A DNA stretch of 64,000 nt from DATKZM01 sp035527975 (GCA_035527975.1 DATKZM010000085.1:1-64000); one strand, 5' to 3'. Positions 44,015-52,764 are shown, numbered from the stretch's first letter. The notes: generated by a model not told the origin, from the sequence alone. Translations and numbers: made by a program.

Positions 44015-44659
44015 ATGAGCGAAACTATTGAACTGCGGGTCTTCCACCTGCTCTGCGCGAAACTTTGTCACGACCTCATAAGCCCCGTGGGCGCGGTCAG
44101 CAATGGGGTCGAGCTCCTGCGGGACATGGGCCCGGAGGATGCCGACGAAATCCTTGGTCTCATTGGCGACAGTTCCGGCAAGGCGGCCGACCGGTTGAAA
44201 TACTTCCGTGTCGCTTACGGTCTTGCGTCCGATTCCGTCCGCTCCGACGCCGAGGCGAAAGAGATCGCCAAAGGTATGATGGCCGGCCATGGGATCACGC
44301 TCGATTGGCCGCTCGACGCCGCGATGGTCATGCCGATCGCCGAGGAACGCGTGAAACTGTTCTTGAATGTGCTGCTGCTGGCCGCCGAGGCTTTGCCGCG
44401 CGGCGGCACGCTTGCCGTCCGGCTAAGCGATGCGGGCGGGGGCATGCGAATCCAGGTAGAAGCCGCCGGCGAGAAGGCCAACCTGCCGCCGGAGACCCTC
44501 GCCGGGCTCGCCGATCAAGCCGACGTCGCGGCGATGACACCGCGAACCGTGCAGGGTTTCTTCACGGCGCGATATGCCCGTTCGCTGAACAGCGCGTTGG
44601 AGATCGATCAGAGCCCGGATCGCGTGAGCATAGAATGCAATATTTCAACAAATAGTTGA
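44015..44659 (+). CDS. chpT: Histidine phosphotransferase ChpT
   Basis: A 214-residue ChpT. The phospho-accepting His19 is in LLCAKLCHDLISPVGAVSNGVELL. The dimerisation helices are followed by a degenerate ATPase-like domain (LFLNVLLLAAEALPRGGTLAVRLSD, VQGFFTARYARSL). In Caulobacter ChpT relays phosphate from the kinase CckA to CtrA and CpdR. Its gene is followed by a receiver gene, cheR and the convergent ctrA, so the phosphorelay partners are clustered. The ribosome site is weak. Confidence 0.95.
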   Translation: MSETIELRVFHLLCAKLCHDLISPVGAVSNGVELLRDMGPEDADEILGLIGDSSGKAADRLKYFRVAYGLASDSVRSDAEAKEIAKGMMAGHGITLDWPLDAAMVMPIAEERVKLFLNVLLLAAEALPRGGTLAVRLSDAGGGMRIQVEAAGEKANLPPETLAGLADQADVAAMTPRTVQGFFTARYARSLNSALEIDQSPDRVSIECNISTNS

Positions 44660-44847
44660 ATTTGCCTGGCAGCTTTCACTGGTTCTTAAGCGTTTTCAGG
44701 CAGTTTCAAGGAATATCGCCAAACTAGGCGTGGTGCCCGCCGCGCCTGGTTCCGCCTGTTCAAGCCGCCGGGGTACGGGGTGAGCGACGTTATCGATCCT
44801 GCGACCGCTATTGACGGCTTTGTTCGATCGAACACGAGGGCGCTGTG

Positions 44848-45210
44848 ATGCGCTGTGTGATCGTCGATGGTTCGCGCGTGATTCGCGCCGTCGCCCGCAA
44901 GATTCTCGAGGCGTGCGGCTATGAGGTCGAGGAAGCCGAAGAGGGCGGCGATGGTCTCGATGCCTGCGGCTCACGTCAGCCCGATCTGGTGCTGCTGGAA
45001 TGGCAGCTTCCGGACATGTCCGGGATCGAGTTCGTGGAGCTGCTGCCGCGGCATTGTAAGGGCAAGATGCCGAAAGTCGTCTTTTGCAGCAGCGAGGGCG
45101 GCTACGCGAGTATTGAGGCGGCAGTTCAAGCAGGCGCCGCTGAGTACATCATGAAGCCCTTCGACAGCGATATCTTCGACTCCAAGCTCAAAATGGCGGG
45201 CTTGCAATGA
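44848..45210 (+). CDS. Single-domain response regulator with Glu in place of the phospho-acceptor Asp
   Basis: A 120-residue CheY-like receiver. The fold is clear (MRCVIVDGSRVIRAVARKIL, VVFCSSEGG, EYIMKPFD with the conserved Lys103). Two key residues differ: the acidic pair is Asp7-Gly8 instead of Asp-Asp, and the phosphorylation position reads DLVLLEWQLPDMSG, with Glu51 instead of Asp (codon GAA at 44998). It should not be phosphorylated normally and may be locked in an active-like state. It is between chpT and cheR, which begins 19 bases later. Start at the ATG; a GTG one codon earlier is possible. Confidence 0.9.
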   Translation: MRCVIVDGSRVIRAVARKILEACGYEVEEAEEGGDGLDACGSRQPDLVLLEWQLPDMSGIEFVELLPRHCKGKMPKVVFCSSEGGYASIEAAVQAGAAEYIMKPFDSDIFDSKLKMAGLQ

Positions 45211-45229
45211 TCGCGCATGAGGCGGCGCA

Positions 45230-46123
45230 ATGAAGCGCGAGGAATTCGACTTTTTTGCGGATCTGGTCAAGCGACGCGCCGGATACGTCTACGCGCCGGA
45301 TCAAGTCTATGTGATCGAAAGCCGCCTCTCGCGGGTCGCGCAGCGCAATCAATGCGGCGATCCGGGCCAGCTGGTTGATCTCGTGCGTCGCGCACCGGAC
45401 AGCGATGTGGCCCGCGACGTGGTCGATGCCTTGACCGCCAAGGACACCTATTTTTTCAGGCATGCCGAGGCGTTCCGCTGCCTCCGCGAAAGCGTGGTGC
45501 CGCGGATCCAGATCGAGCGCACCGAACGGCGCAGCCTGCGCGTGTGGAGCGCCGCCTGTGCGACCGGCCAAGAAGCCTATTCGGTGGCGATGGTGCTCGA
45601 TCAGATGGCGATCGAGCTTACGGGCTGGTCGATCGAGGTTGTCGGAACCGATCTTAATCGGAAACTGATCGAACGCGCTGCCAAGGGGCTTTACAACCGG
45701 TTTGAAGTCCAGCGCGGTTTGCCGGTCCGGATGTTGCTCAAATTCTTCGGCGAAGCGCCGGACGAGCAATGGCAGGTCACCGAGCGGATTCGCAGTATGA
45801 TCACGTTCCGCGAAGCCAACTTACTGCAACCTGCCGCGGATTTGGGTTCATTCGACCTCATCCTGTGCCGCAATGTGCTCGGATCATTTGATGCCGGAGG
45901 GCAGGCCGCGACGCTCGATCGCCTGGCCGGCGCCTTGAACGACGGCGGCATTCTGATGTTGGGCGATGGCGAGAAAATCGCCGGGCTGCCAGAGCGGTTT
46001 CTGCCGTTCGAGGGGCATGACGGCATTTACGTGCGGCCAGCCGCGGCTCGGCGGGTGGCCACGCCAGAAGCCCCGGCAGTCCCGGAATCTGGGGCGCCGG
46101 ATGCGACCCAGGCTTCGGCCTGA
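45230..46123 (+). CDS. cheR: CheR-type protein-glutamate methyltransferase
   Basis: A 297-residue CheR. N-terminal helical domain (FDFFADLVKRRAGYVYAPDQVYVIESRLSRVA), the DTYFFRHAEAFRCLRE segment, SAM-binding VWSAACATGQEAYSVAM, EVVGTDLNRKLIERAAKGLYN and FDLILCRNVL. The canonical Cys-Ser-Thr-Gly-Glu-Glu is Cys-Ala-Thr-Gly-Gln-Glu here. The C-terminal 30 residues are Pro/Ala-rich. No chemoreceptor gene is nearby, so the substrate may be a distant receptor or another protein. It follows the receiver gene closely and ends at a strong bidirectional terminator. Confidence 0.92.
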   Translation: MKREEFDFFADLVKRRAGYVYAPDQVYVIESRLSRVAQRNQCGDPGQLVDLVRRAPDSDVARDVVDALTAKDTYFFRHAEAFRCLRESVVPRIQIERTERRSLRVWSAACATGQEAYSVAMVLDQMAIELTGWSIEVVGTDLNRKLIERAAKGLYNRFEVQRGLPVRMLLKFFGEAPDEQWQVTERIRSMITFREANLLQPAADLGSFDLILCRNVLGSFDAGGQAATLDRLAGALNDGGILMLGDGEKIAGLPERFLPFEGHDGIYVRPAAARRVATPEAPAVPESGAPDATQASA

Positions 46124-46174
46124 GCGTTTTTCGCGGAGGCCCGCCCAAAGCGATTTGGCAAAGGTCAGCAATGA

Positions 46175-46205
46175 AAAACGCGGCGCCTGATGAGCGCCGC
46201 GTTTT
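46175..46205. terminator. Strong bidirectional terminator between cheR and ctrA
   Basis: A perfect 12-bp stem AAAACGCGGCGC / GCGCCGCGTTTT with a 7-base loop. The A-run and T-run make it work in both directions for the convergent cheR and ctrA. Confidence 0.93.
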
Positions 46206-46239
46206 GTGTTCTTGGGCCGTGTATTTCGCGAACGGCGGG

Positions 46240-46956
46240 TCAGCCCGCCATGGCCGCCGCCGGCTCGTCCTGGGTCTCTTCGACCGGATCCCGCAGCACA
46301 TATCCGCGGCCCCAGACGGTTTCGATGTAGTTCGAGCCGCCGCAGGACGCCGCGAGCTTCTTGCGCAGCTTGCAGACGAAGACATCAATGATCTTGAGCT
46401 CGGGCTCGTCCATGCCGCCATAGAGATGGTTGAGGAACATCTCCTTGGTCAGCGTGGTGCCCTTGCGCAAGGACAAGAGCTCCAGGATGCCATATTCCTT
46501 GCCGGTCAGGTGCAGCGGCTGGCCTTCGACTTCCGCCGTGCGGGTGTCCAGGTTCACCGTGAGACGACCGGTCTTGATGATCGAGTCGGAGTGCCCCTTG
46601 GCCCGGCGGACAATCGCCTGGATCCGGGCAATCAGCTCGCGTTTGTCGAACGGTTTGGTCAGATAGTCGTCGGCGCCAAAGCCGAGGCCCTTGATTTTGG
46701 CGTCCAGTTCGGCCATGCCCGAAAGGATCAGCACGGGGGTTTCGACATTCGAAGCGCGCAGTCGGCGCAAGACTTCGTATCCATCGATATCTGGTAACAT
46801 CAGATCGAGGATAATAATGTCGTAGTCATAGAGCTTCCCGATCTCAAGGCCGTCTTCGCCCAGGTCGGTACTGTCACAGACATAGCCTTCGCTTTTCAGC
46901 ATCAACTCTATGCTCTTAGCCGTGGCGCTGTCATCTTCAACAAGCAAAACGCGCAT
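46240..46956 (-). CDS. ctrA: Cell-cycle response regulator CtrA
   Basis: A 238-residue OmpR-type regulator nearly identical in motifs to Caulobacter CtrA: MRVLLVEDDSATAKSIELML, phospho-acceptor Asp51 in IIILDLMLPDIDGYEVLRRLR, DDYLTKPFDKREL, then the winged helix with LTGKEYGILELLSLRKGTTLTKEMFLNHLYGG and VFVCKLRKKLA and NYIETVWGRGYVLRDP. It activates flagellar and other genes at TTAA-N7-TTAA sites. The C-terminus is AAAMAG, not the Ala-Ala end that marks Caulobacter CtrA for ClpXP. Start at the ATG after GGGAGCGG. The gene is divergent from fliI. Confidence 0.97.
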   Translation of the reverse strand: MRVLLVEDDSATAKSIELMLKSEGYVCDSTDLGEDGLEIGKLYDYDIIILDLMLPDIDGYEVLRRLRASNVETPVLILSGMAELDAKIKGLGFGADDYLTKPFDKRELIARIQAIVRRAKGHSDSIIKTGRLTVNLDTRTAEVEGQPLHLTGKEYGILELLSLRKGTTLTKEMFLNHLYGGMDEPELKIIDVFVCKLRKKLAASCGGSNYIETVWGRGYVLRDPVEETQDEPAAAMAG

Positions 46957-46988
46957 TGGTGCCGCTCCCGCAGGCATTTCATCGGACA

Positions 46989-47054
46989 TTAACTATAGCG
47001 AGACTAGGCTTTAATAGTTAACAAATCCTTTCGTGAAAACAAATTTCTTAACAA
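46989..47054. promoter_or_regulatory. A/T-rich ctrA-fliI divergent region with CtrA half-sites
   Basis: Between ctrA and fliI there are four TTAA motifs, two of them as TTAACAA (47018-47024 and 47048-47054). None have the full 7-base spacing. Half-sites of this kind can be bound by CtrA in Caulobacter, so autoregulation of ctrA and control of fliI are plausible but not proven. Confidence 0.45.
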
Positions 47055-47136
47055 GAAGTCTTCATGGCCCTGCATTTTACGGAAGTTTAAGTCGTTGAGC
47101 CCATGATTGCTGCCAATCTGGGGAGGCTGCAGAAAA

Positions 47137-48531
47137 ATGTTAGCAAACAATATCCTTACCGACCTCAATCAGTTGCCCGCCTATTATCTATACGGCCGCG
47201 TTACTGCGGTTCAGGGCATGCTGGTCGAAGTGGGCGGTATCGAACGCGAATTAACGATAGGCAGTCGCTGTCGTCTCGATGCGAGCGGCGGACCGCCGGT
47301 GCTATGCGAAGTGGTCGGCTTCCGCGACGGCAGAGCGCTGCTGATGCCCTTCTCCGGGCTGGAGGGCGTCGGGCTTGGCTGCAAGGCCGAGGTGGTTGCC
47401 AGCGAGCCCGTGATCTATCCCGGCGACGACTGGCTGGGGCGCGTAATCGATGCCATGGCCGCTCCGCTCGACGGTGGCCCGAAGCTGCCAGAGGGTAAGA
47501 TGGGCTACCGGCTGCGCGCCGCGCCGCCGAAGGCGAGCGACCGCCAGCGCGTCGGCGGCAAGATCGATCTCGGCGTGCGTGCCATCAATACCTTTCTGAC
47601 CTGCTGCCGGGGCCAGCGAATGGGCATCTTTTCCGGCTCGGGTGTCGGCAAGTCGATCCTGATTTCGATGCTGGCCCGTTACACCCAGGCAGACGTCAAC
47701 GTGATCGGGCTGATCGGCGAGCGCGGACGCGAGGTTCAGGAGTTCCTGGAGGACGATCTCGGCCCGGAGGGGCTGGCCAAGTCGGTGGTCATCGTCGCCA
47801 CCTCCGATTCCAGCCCGCTGCTGCGTCGCCAGGCGGCGAACCTGACCCTTTCGGTCGCCGAGTATTTCCGCGATCAGGGCAAGGACGTGCTCTGCATGAT
47901 GGACAGCGTCACGCGCTTTGCCATGGCCCAGCGCGAGATCGGCCTCGCGGCGGGCGAGCCGCCGGCCAGCAAAGGCTATACGCCGAGCGTCTTCGCCGAG
48001 TTGCCCAAGCTGCTGGAACGCGCCGGCCCGGGCGCCGAACGCGGCAGCATTACCGGGCTGTTCACGGTTCTGGTCGAGGGTGACGACCACAACGAACCCA
48101 TCTCCGATGCGGTGCGCGGCATCCTCGACGGCCACATCGTGCTCGACCGCGCGATCGCCGAGCGCGGCCGTTATCCGGCCATCAACGTGCTGCGGAGCAT
48201 TTCGCGGACCATGCCCGACTGCAATACCGAAGAAGAGAACGCGATCGTCGAGCGCGCGCGTCAGATCCTCGCCCGCTACGAGGACATGGCGGACATGATA
48301 CGCTTGGGCGCCTATCGGCCGGGCAGCGACCCGTCGATCGATGAAGCGATCGCCTACTATCCGCGCATTGAGGCCTTTCTCAGCCAAAGCCGCCACGAGC
48401 GGGGCGATTTGAACGGCGGCTATGCCGCACTGGCCGAACTGCTTGCCGATGTGTCTGATTTTGCTGGGAGCCTGGGCCGGGACCCCGAAGCCGCGGCACA
48501 GATGCCGGAAATCGGGAGTGATGCCGCGTGA
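47137..48531 (+). CDS. fliI: Flagellum-specific ATPase FliI
   Basis: A 464-residue export ATPase. Walker A is GIFSGSGVGKSIL, followed by VIGLIGERGREVQEF, Walker B region VLCMMDSVTRFAMAQREIGLA, PSVFAELPKLLERAG and the C-terminal helical domain. It drives substrate delivery to the flagellar type III export gate with FliH and FliJ. Start at the ATG with GGGGAGG upstream, ten codons inside the longer frame. Its end overlaps the GTG of fliJ. Confidence 0.96.
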   Translation: MLANNILTDLNQLPAYYLYGRVTAVQGMLVEVGGIERELTIGSRCRLDASGGPPVLCEVVGFRDGRALLMPFSGLEGVGLGCKAEVVASEPVIYPGDDWLGRVIDAMAAPLDGGPKLPEGKMGYRLRAAPPKASDRQRVGGKIDLGVRAINTFLTCCRGQRMGIFSGSGVGKSILISMLARYTQADVNVIGLIGERGREVQEFLEDDLGPEGLAKSVVIVATSDSSPLLRRQAANLTLSVAEYFRDQGKDVLCMMDSVTRFAMAQREIGLAAGEPPASKGYTPSVFAELPKLLERAGPGAERGSITGLFTVLVEGDDHNEPISDAVRGILDGHIVLDRAIAERGRYPAINVLRSISRTMPDCNTEEENAIVERARQILARYEDMADMIRLGAYRPGSDPSIDEAIAYYPRIEAFLSQSRHERGDLNGGYAALAELLADVSDFAGSLGRDPEAAAQMPEIGSDAA

Positions 48532-48950
48532 GAGCGCTGCCCAACCTCATCCGTCTGCACAAATGGTCGCTCGACGAGGCGCGCCGCAAGGTCACCGATC
48601 TCGAGACGCTCAAGGCGTCATTCCGCAAGGAAGTCGCCGAACTGGAGGACGAGCTTAGCCGCGAGAAGGAAGCTGCGCGCGGTTCGATCGACAGCCTCGC
48701 CACGCTGCAAGGCTACTATCAGCATGTGCGCGAGCGGCGCGGCCGCCTTGCACAGTCGATCGCCGAGATCGACACCGCGCTGGAGAGGGCGCGCGAGGAG
48801 ACCACTTTAGCCTATGGCGAATTGAAGAAGTACGAGACCGCGCTGGAGAACCTCCAAAAGCGCGAGCAGGCCGAAGCCGACAAGCGGCAGCAACTCGAGC
48901 TCGACGAAGTTGGGCTGAGCATGTACCGGCGCAAACAGGCGTCGGCATAG
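48528..48950 (+). CDS. fliJ: Flagellar export chaperone FliJ
   Basis: A 140-residue, almost wholly coiled-coil protein (RLHKWSLDEARRKVTDLETLKASF, GYYQHVRERRGRLAQSIAEID, YGELKKYETALENLQKREQAEADKR), the usual size and composition of FliJ. It begins at GTG inside the fliI stop (GTGA). It links FliI to the export gate FlhA. Confidence 0.88.
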   Translation: MRALPNLIRLHKWSLDEARRKVTDLETLKASFRKEVAELEDELSREKEAARGSIDSLATLQGYYQHVRERRGRLAQSIAEIDTALERAREETTLAYGELKKYETALENLQKREQAEADKRQQLELDEVGLSMYRRKQASA

Positions 48951-48998
48951 CGCCGCGCTTCGCCTGCGAAGCCAACTATTCATTCGCGACGATAGCCT

Positions 48999-50987
48999 TT
49001 AAACGACGAGCCCGTCGGGGCGCGGTGGCGGCTGGCCGGCCGGCGCCGCGGTGAAGCCGGGCACGGTCTGGAAATAGACTTCGCCGCTGAAGTCGCTGGC
49101 TTCGCGGACCTGGCCGAACAGCACGCCGATATCGCCCTTGACGGTGTCGGGAAGCGGGGCTGTCGAGCGCACCACGAGATCAAACCGCCCGCGCGACGCA
49201 AGACCGTCGAGCTGAAGCGCGCCGAGCCGGCTCAGATCCATCTCGAAGACGAAACGCGACGGCGTCTCCGTCTCGCCGTCGCCCTGACGCCCGCGCTGCT
49301 TCAGGTAAAGGCGGATCTGTTGCTGCTGGGCGCCGTCGAAGAGCGGCAGGTTGAACAGGCGCCAATCGCCGGTGTCGTTACGCGTCGGCCGGGCAAGCTG
49401 GCTGAAATCATCCGCCAGGGCCCGCGTGGCCGAAGCGCCCTTCAGGCGGGTGAACTCCGCCAGATTGTCCTGGCCCAGCCAGCCGCGCAGATCGCCGCCG
49501 CGCAGCGCCGACATCAGGAGCACCAGCGCGCCGCCCAATTGCGGCCCAGGCCGGGGCAGGACGGCATTGATGGCGGCGGCGACGGCGGGAATGGCGCTCT
49601 GCTGCAGCGTTTCGATGGCGGTGTTGAGCGCGGGCCAGGGTGCGGGCTGGGTTGCCGCCGCCGGGCGTCCCGTGGCGGCGGCCGCGTCGAGCGAACCCGG
49701 CACTGTCGGCGAAAAAGGAATGCTTGCGCTTGGCCCACCTGGACCGCCTGCAATCCCGGTCGCCGCGCCGGCGCTCGCTGGGAGTGCCGCGGCCGGTGGG
49801 CCGGCAGGCGCGTGCAGTGGAGTGTGGACCGTCGGCCCGCCCGTCGGTGGCGCCGCGCCGCCGGGCCTGGGAGCGGCGGCGGGCGTATTGGCGGCTGGTC
49901 CGGCGGTCTGCCCCGGTGCCGTAGGCTGGGTGCCTGGTGCCGGCGCCTGTCCGGGCGGGGCGCTCGCAGCCGCCGCGGCCTGGAGACCTCCTGGGTTGGG
50001 CGCGATCTGGGCGGCCTGTCCTGGAGGTGCTGGGCCAGGGACAAGAGGCCCGGACGCAATCTGCCCGGGCGGTTGAGCAGGTTGCGCCGATACGTTGGGC
50101 GGTGCGGGCTGACCGGTCGCCGGGATCGGCGCGCTCGCGGAAGCGGTCGGCAGAGAACCTGGTGCTGAACCTGGTGCTGAACTTGGCGCTACGCCCGGCG
50201 ATGCGCCCGGCGCTGCACTCGGCTGGGCGGCGGCCAATGGGCCGATCGCTCCGCCGGGACTGACCGTTGCGGGTCCCGCGCTGGCAGGGACCGCGGCCGG
50301 CTGACCGGAATATCCGCCGGTTGGCGGTGGGCTGTAGGGAGCGGCCTGATATGCCTTTGGGATTGGCGAAGATGGCAGCACCGGTGATGCCGGGGCGCCC
50401 TGTGCCAAGGGCGCCGCAAGCGGGGCCGGCGCCGGCGGTCCTGCCGGCACTGTCGAAACGATCGGCGCGCGAGGTCCGAATGGTTGTCCGGCGAGGGGGG
50501 GCGCTGCCTGACTTTGTGGCCACGCGGGGCCAGCCTGTGGCGGGCCGCCGGGTGTAGGCGCCTGAGCGGGCGCGCCCGCGCGCGCGGCTGTTGTGCCGGC
50601 CGGATGCTGCTGGTGAGATTGTGGCTGGGGTTGTGGCTGGGATTGCTGCCGGGGCGTTTGGCCGTCGGCCGCCTGCGCATGACCGCTGCCGCCTTTGCGG
50701 CCTTCGGCGGAAATCAGGATCACGCGGACTTGACCGCCGGTGGGCTGAAGTTGAAGCACGACCGGTGTGTTGACGGGCGGCGCCGAGGTCGTTCGAACGC
50801 CGAGCTCGCCGTGGCTCGTCTGTACCGCGACCAGACCCTGCGCGGTCCGGCCTATCACAACGCCCTCGACGATCGTGCCGGCGGAGAGGCGCGCGAGGCT
50901 CGGCGGCGGTGCGGGGATCACCCCGTGCGACGGCTTGGCGCCGTTCGACGCGGTCGTGAATGGCAGAGTAGGCGGGATGTTGCTCAT
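48999..50987 (-). CDS. Large Pro/Ala-rich FliK-like flagellar protein
   Basis: A 662-residue protein. Residues 1-90 include a small folded part (VEGVVIGRTAQGLVAVQTSHGELGVRTTS). Residues 90-470 are low-complexity Pro/Ala/Gly/Gln. The C-terminal 180 residues fold (FNLPLFDGAQQQQIRLYLKQRG, RFVFEMDLSRLGALQLDGL, RFDLVVRSTAPLP), with the strand pattern of the FliK C-terminal domain. A second, more standard FliK lies at the right edge of the window. The start ATGA overlaps the stop of flhG, so it is the last gene of the flhA-flhF-flhG unit. Precise role unknown; hook-length or export control is likely. Confidence 0.75.
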   Translation of the reverse strand: MSNIPPTLPFTTASNGAKPSHGVIPAPPPSLARLSAGTIVEGVVIGRTAQGLVAVQTSHGELGVRTTSAPPVNTPVVLQLQPTGGQVRVILISAEGRKGGSGHAQAADGQTPRQQSQPQPQPQSHQQHPAGTTAARAGAPAQAPTPGGPPQAGPAWPQSQAAPPLAGQPFGPRAPIVSTVPAGPPAPAPLAAPLAQGAPASPVLPSSPIPKAYQAAPYSPPPTGGYSGQPAAVPASAGPATVSPGGAIGPLAAAQPSAAPGASPGVAPSSAPGSAPGSLPTASASAPIPATGQPAPPNVSAQPAQPPGQIASGPLVPGPAPPGQAAQIAPNPGGLQAAAAASAPPGQAPAPGTQPTAPGQTAGPAANTPAAAPRPGGAAPPTGGPTVHTPLHAPAGPPAAALPASAGAATGIAGGPGGPSASIPFSPTVPGSLDAAAATGRPAAATQPAPWPALNTAIETLQQSAIPAVAAAINAVLPRPGPQLGGALVLLMSALRGGDLRGWLGQDNLAEFTRLKGASATRALADDFSQLARPTRNDTGDWRLFNLPLFDGAQQQQIRLYLKQRGRQGDGETETPSRFVFEMDLSRLGALQLDGLASRGRFDLVVRSTAPLPDTVKGDIGVLFGQVREASDFSGEVYFQTVPGFTAAPAGQPPPRPDGLVV

Positions 50988-51775
50988 GGCGGGTCGGTCA
51001 GGCCCTGGACAATGGCCGCAACGTCCTCGGCGGCCTCGCAATTGGGAAAGCGTGCCAGAAGCGGCGTCTGGTGCCGGATGCAATCGGGGACACGCGGATC
51101 GCGGCGCACGATGCCGGCCAGTTTCGGCGTGAATTTGAGAAAATTCTCGCACGCCCGCACCAGTGTTCGGTAGGCGTGCTCGCCGGCTGCCGTGCTCGGC
51201 ACCATGTTGACAACTATTCTGATGTCGGCGCGTGGCTGGTCCAGCACCGTGAGCTTGATGAACGCATAGGCGTCGGTGAGGCTGGTCGGCTCCTCGTTCG
51301 TGACCACGAGGACCGTGCCGGCGGGGCGCACCAGGCGCCGCACCGTGGTTTCGATGCCGGCCCCCAGATCGATCAGCACGTGGTCGTAAGCCGGCGCCAA
51401 ATTCACCAAGCGCTCGCCGAGCGCGTCGAGGCGTTCGATCGGCAGCCGCGCCAGGCCGCCCGCGCCGGAGCGGCCGGCGATGATGTCGAAGCCGGTTTCG
51501 TCGTGCTTCAGGATCACATCGGTCAGTGCCTTTTGCCCCGTGAACACGGCCTGCAGATCGGTGTCGGGCATCAGGCCGAGCTGGATGTCGACATTCGCAA
51601 GGCCAAGATCGCCGTCGAACAGCAGCGTGCGCCGGCCCTGGCGGGCCAGTGTCTGCGCCAGCGTGATTGCAAGCCAGGTCTTGCCGACGCCGCCCTTGCC
51701 CGAGGCGACGGCGATGATGCGCCGGTCGGATGGCGCCGGGACCGCGCTGGGATCGGTCATTGGTGTCGCGTTCAT
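50984..51775 (-). CDS. flhG: FlhG (FleN/YlxH) MinD-like ATPase
   Basis: A 263-residue ParA/MinD-type ATPase: deviant Walker A VASGKGGVGKTWLAITLA, LFDGDLGLANVDIQLGL, VLIDLGAGIETTVRRLV, and VLVVTNEEPTSLTDAYAFIKL. FlhG antagonises FlhF and limits flagellar number and position. No C-terminal membrane-targeting helix is obvious. The gene overlaps flhF upstream and the FliK-like gene downstream by four bases each, so the three are translationally coupled. Confidence 0.93.
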   Translation of the reverse strand: MNATPMTDPSAVPAPSDRRIIAVASGKGGVGKTWLAITLAQTLARQGRRTLLFDGDLGLANVDIQLGLMPDTDLQAVFTGQKALTDVILKHDETGFDIIAGRSGAGGLARLPIERLDALGERLVNLAPAYDHVLIDLGAGIETTVRRLVRPAGTVLVVTNEEPTSLTDAYAFIKLTVLDQPRADIRIVVNMVPSTAAGEHAYRTLVRACENFLKFTPKLAGIVRRDPRVPDCIRHQTPLLARFPNCEAAEDVAAIVQGLTDPP

Positions 51776-52746
51776 GAGACAGCCTCGGGTGTGTTCCTGT
51801 TGGCCTCGGGCAGCGCGGTCGGCGGTGCGCCGATACGCTCGAGCAGGGCGTGCGCCAGGGTGGCGGCGTTGGCGGGAAGGAGTCCGTCGCCGATGGTCGG
51901 GCTGGCGCCGAGCTCGGCGATTGCCAGCGCGCCGTTCGCCGCGGCCAGAATGCCGCCGTGACGGCGGGCAGTGTCGAGACGGGTCGCAATCATTCGGCTC
52001 ACCCCGACCGCGGCGAAGGCCCGGCCGATCTCCGCCGATTCCAGGGCGTCGCCGCCGGCTGCGAGCACCAGCACGGGCTCCGCGCCGCCGGCGGCCGCGG
52101 TTTTGGCGATCTCGCTCATTTCGGCCGGATCGAAGGGGTTGACGCTGGCGCTGTCGATGAAGGCGGCCCGCCCGTTGGCGGCGCGTGTCAGCTCGGCAAG
52201 CGCGGATTTCCCGTCGGATTGATGAAGCTCGGTTTTGAGAATCTGGGCGAAGGCCGCGAGCCGCGCCGCCCCGCCGGCGCGGCCGGTGTCGGTGGAGATC
52301 AGCATGCATTCGCGGCCGTCGAGCCGCGCCCGTGCCGCGAGCTTGGCGGCCGCGACAGTCTTGCCGCTGCCCGGTGGGCCAACCAGCATGACCGGACGCA
52401 ACGGCTTTTCCTCGATCGGGACAAAGTGCAATCGCGTTTCAAGCGCAGCGGCGAGGGCGATTTCCGGCGTTGCCGGCCCGGCTGCGTGGACGCCATCGAG
52501 GAGTTTGTCGATGAGGCCGAGCGGAGCGCCGTGGTCGTTGAGCGCCTGGATGATGGCGGCCGATCCCGTGCCTGGCGTGGGAAGCAAATCGACGTCGTCG
52601 GCCTGTTCGATCGCGGCGGTGACCCAGACGTCGCCCGTGTTGGGAATGGTCTGGGAGGAAATGATGACCGCGTCCTCGCCGAGCGATTGGCGCACCCGCT
52701 CCATCGCCTCGGCCATCGTCGCTGCCGTGAATGTTTTTAGCCGCAT
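51772..52746 (-). CDS. flhF: Flagellar biosynthesis GTPase FlhF
   Basis: A 324-residue SRP-type GTPase. The N-terminus MRLKTFTAATMAEAMERVRQSLGEDAVIISSQ is the usual FlhF B-domain start. The NG domain has G1 VMLVGPPGSGKTVAAAKLA, G2/G3 ISTDTGRAGGAARLAAFAQIL, and GGDALESAEIG. In place of the usual G4 Thr-Lys-x-Asp it reads ATRLDTARRHGG, an Arg for Lys change also seen in other FlhFs. It recruits the first basal-body parts to the pole. Positioned 18 bases after flhA. Confidence 0.92.
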   Translation of the reverse strand: MRLKTFTAATMAEAMERVRQSLGEDAVIISSQTIPNTGDVWVTAAIEQADDVDLLPTPGTGSAAIIQALNDHGAPLGLIDKLLDGVHAAGPATPEIALAAALETRLHFVPIEEKPLRPVMLVGPPGSGKTVAAAKLAARARLDGRECMLISTDTGRAGGAARLAAFAQILKTELHQSDGKSALAELTRAANGRAAFIDSASVNPFDPAEMSEIAKTAAAGGAEPVLVLAAGGDALESAEIGRAFAAVGVSRMIATRLDTARRHGGILAAANGALAIAELGASPTIGDGLLPANAATLAHALLERIGAPPTALPEANRNTPEAVS

Positions 52747-52764
52747 GGCGCGCCGCCCCCGAGC

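Noticed and set aside
48999..51989. A 996-residue version of the FliK-like protein
   Set aside because: The extra N-terminus is antisense-frame translation of flhG and flhF. The ATGA overlap at 50984-50987 marks the real start.
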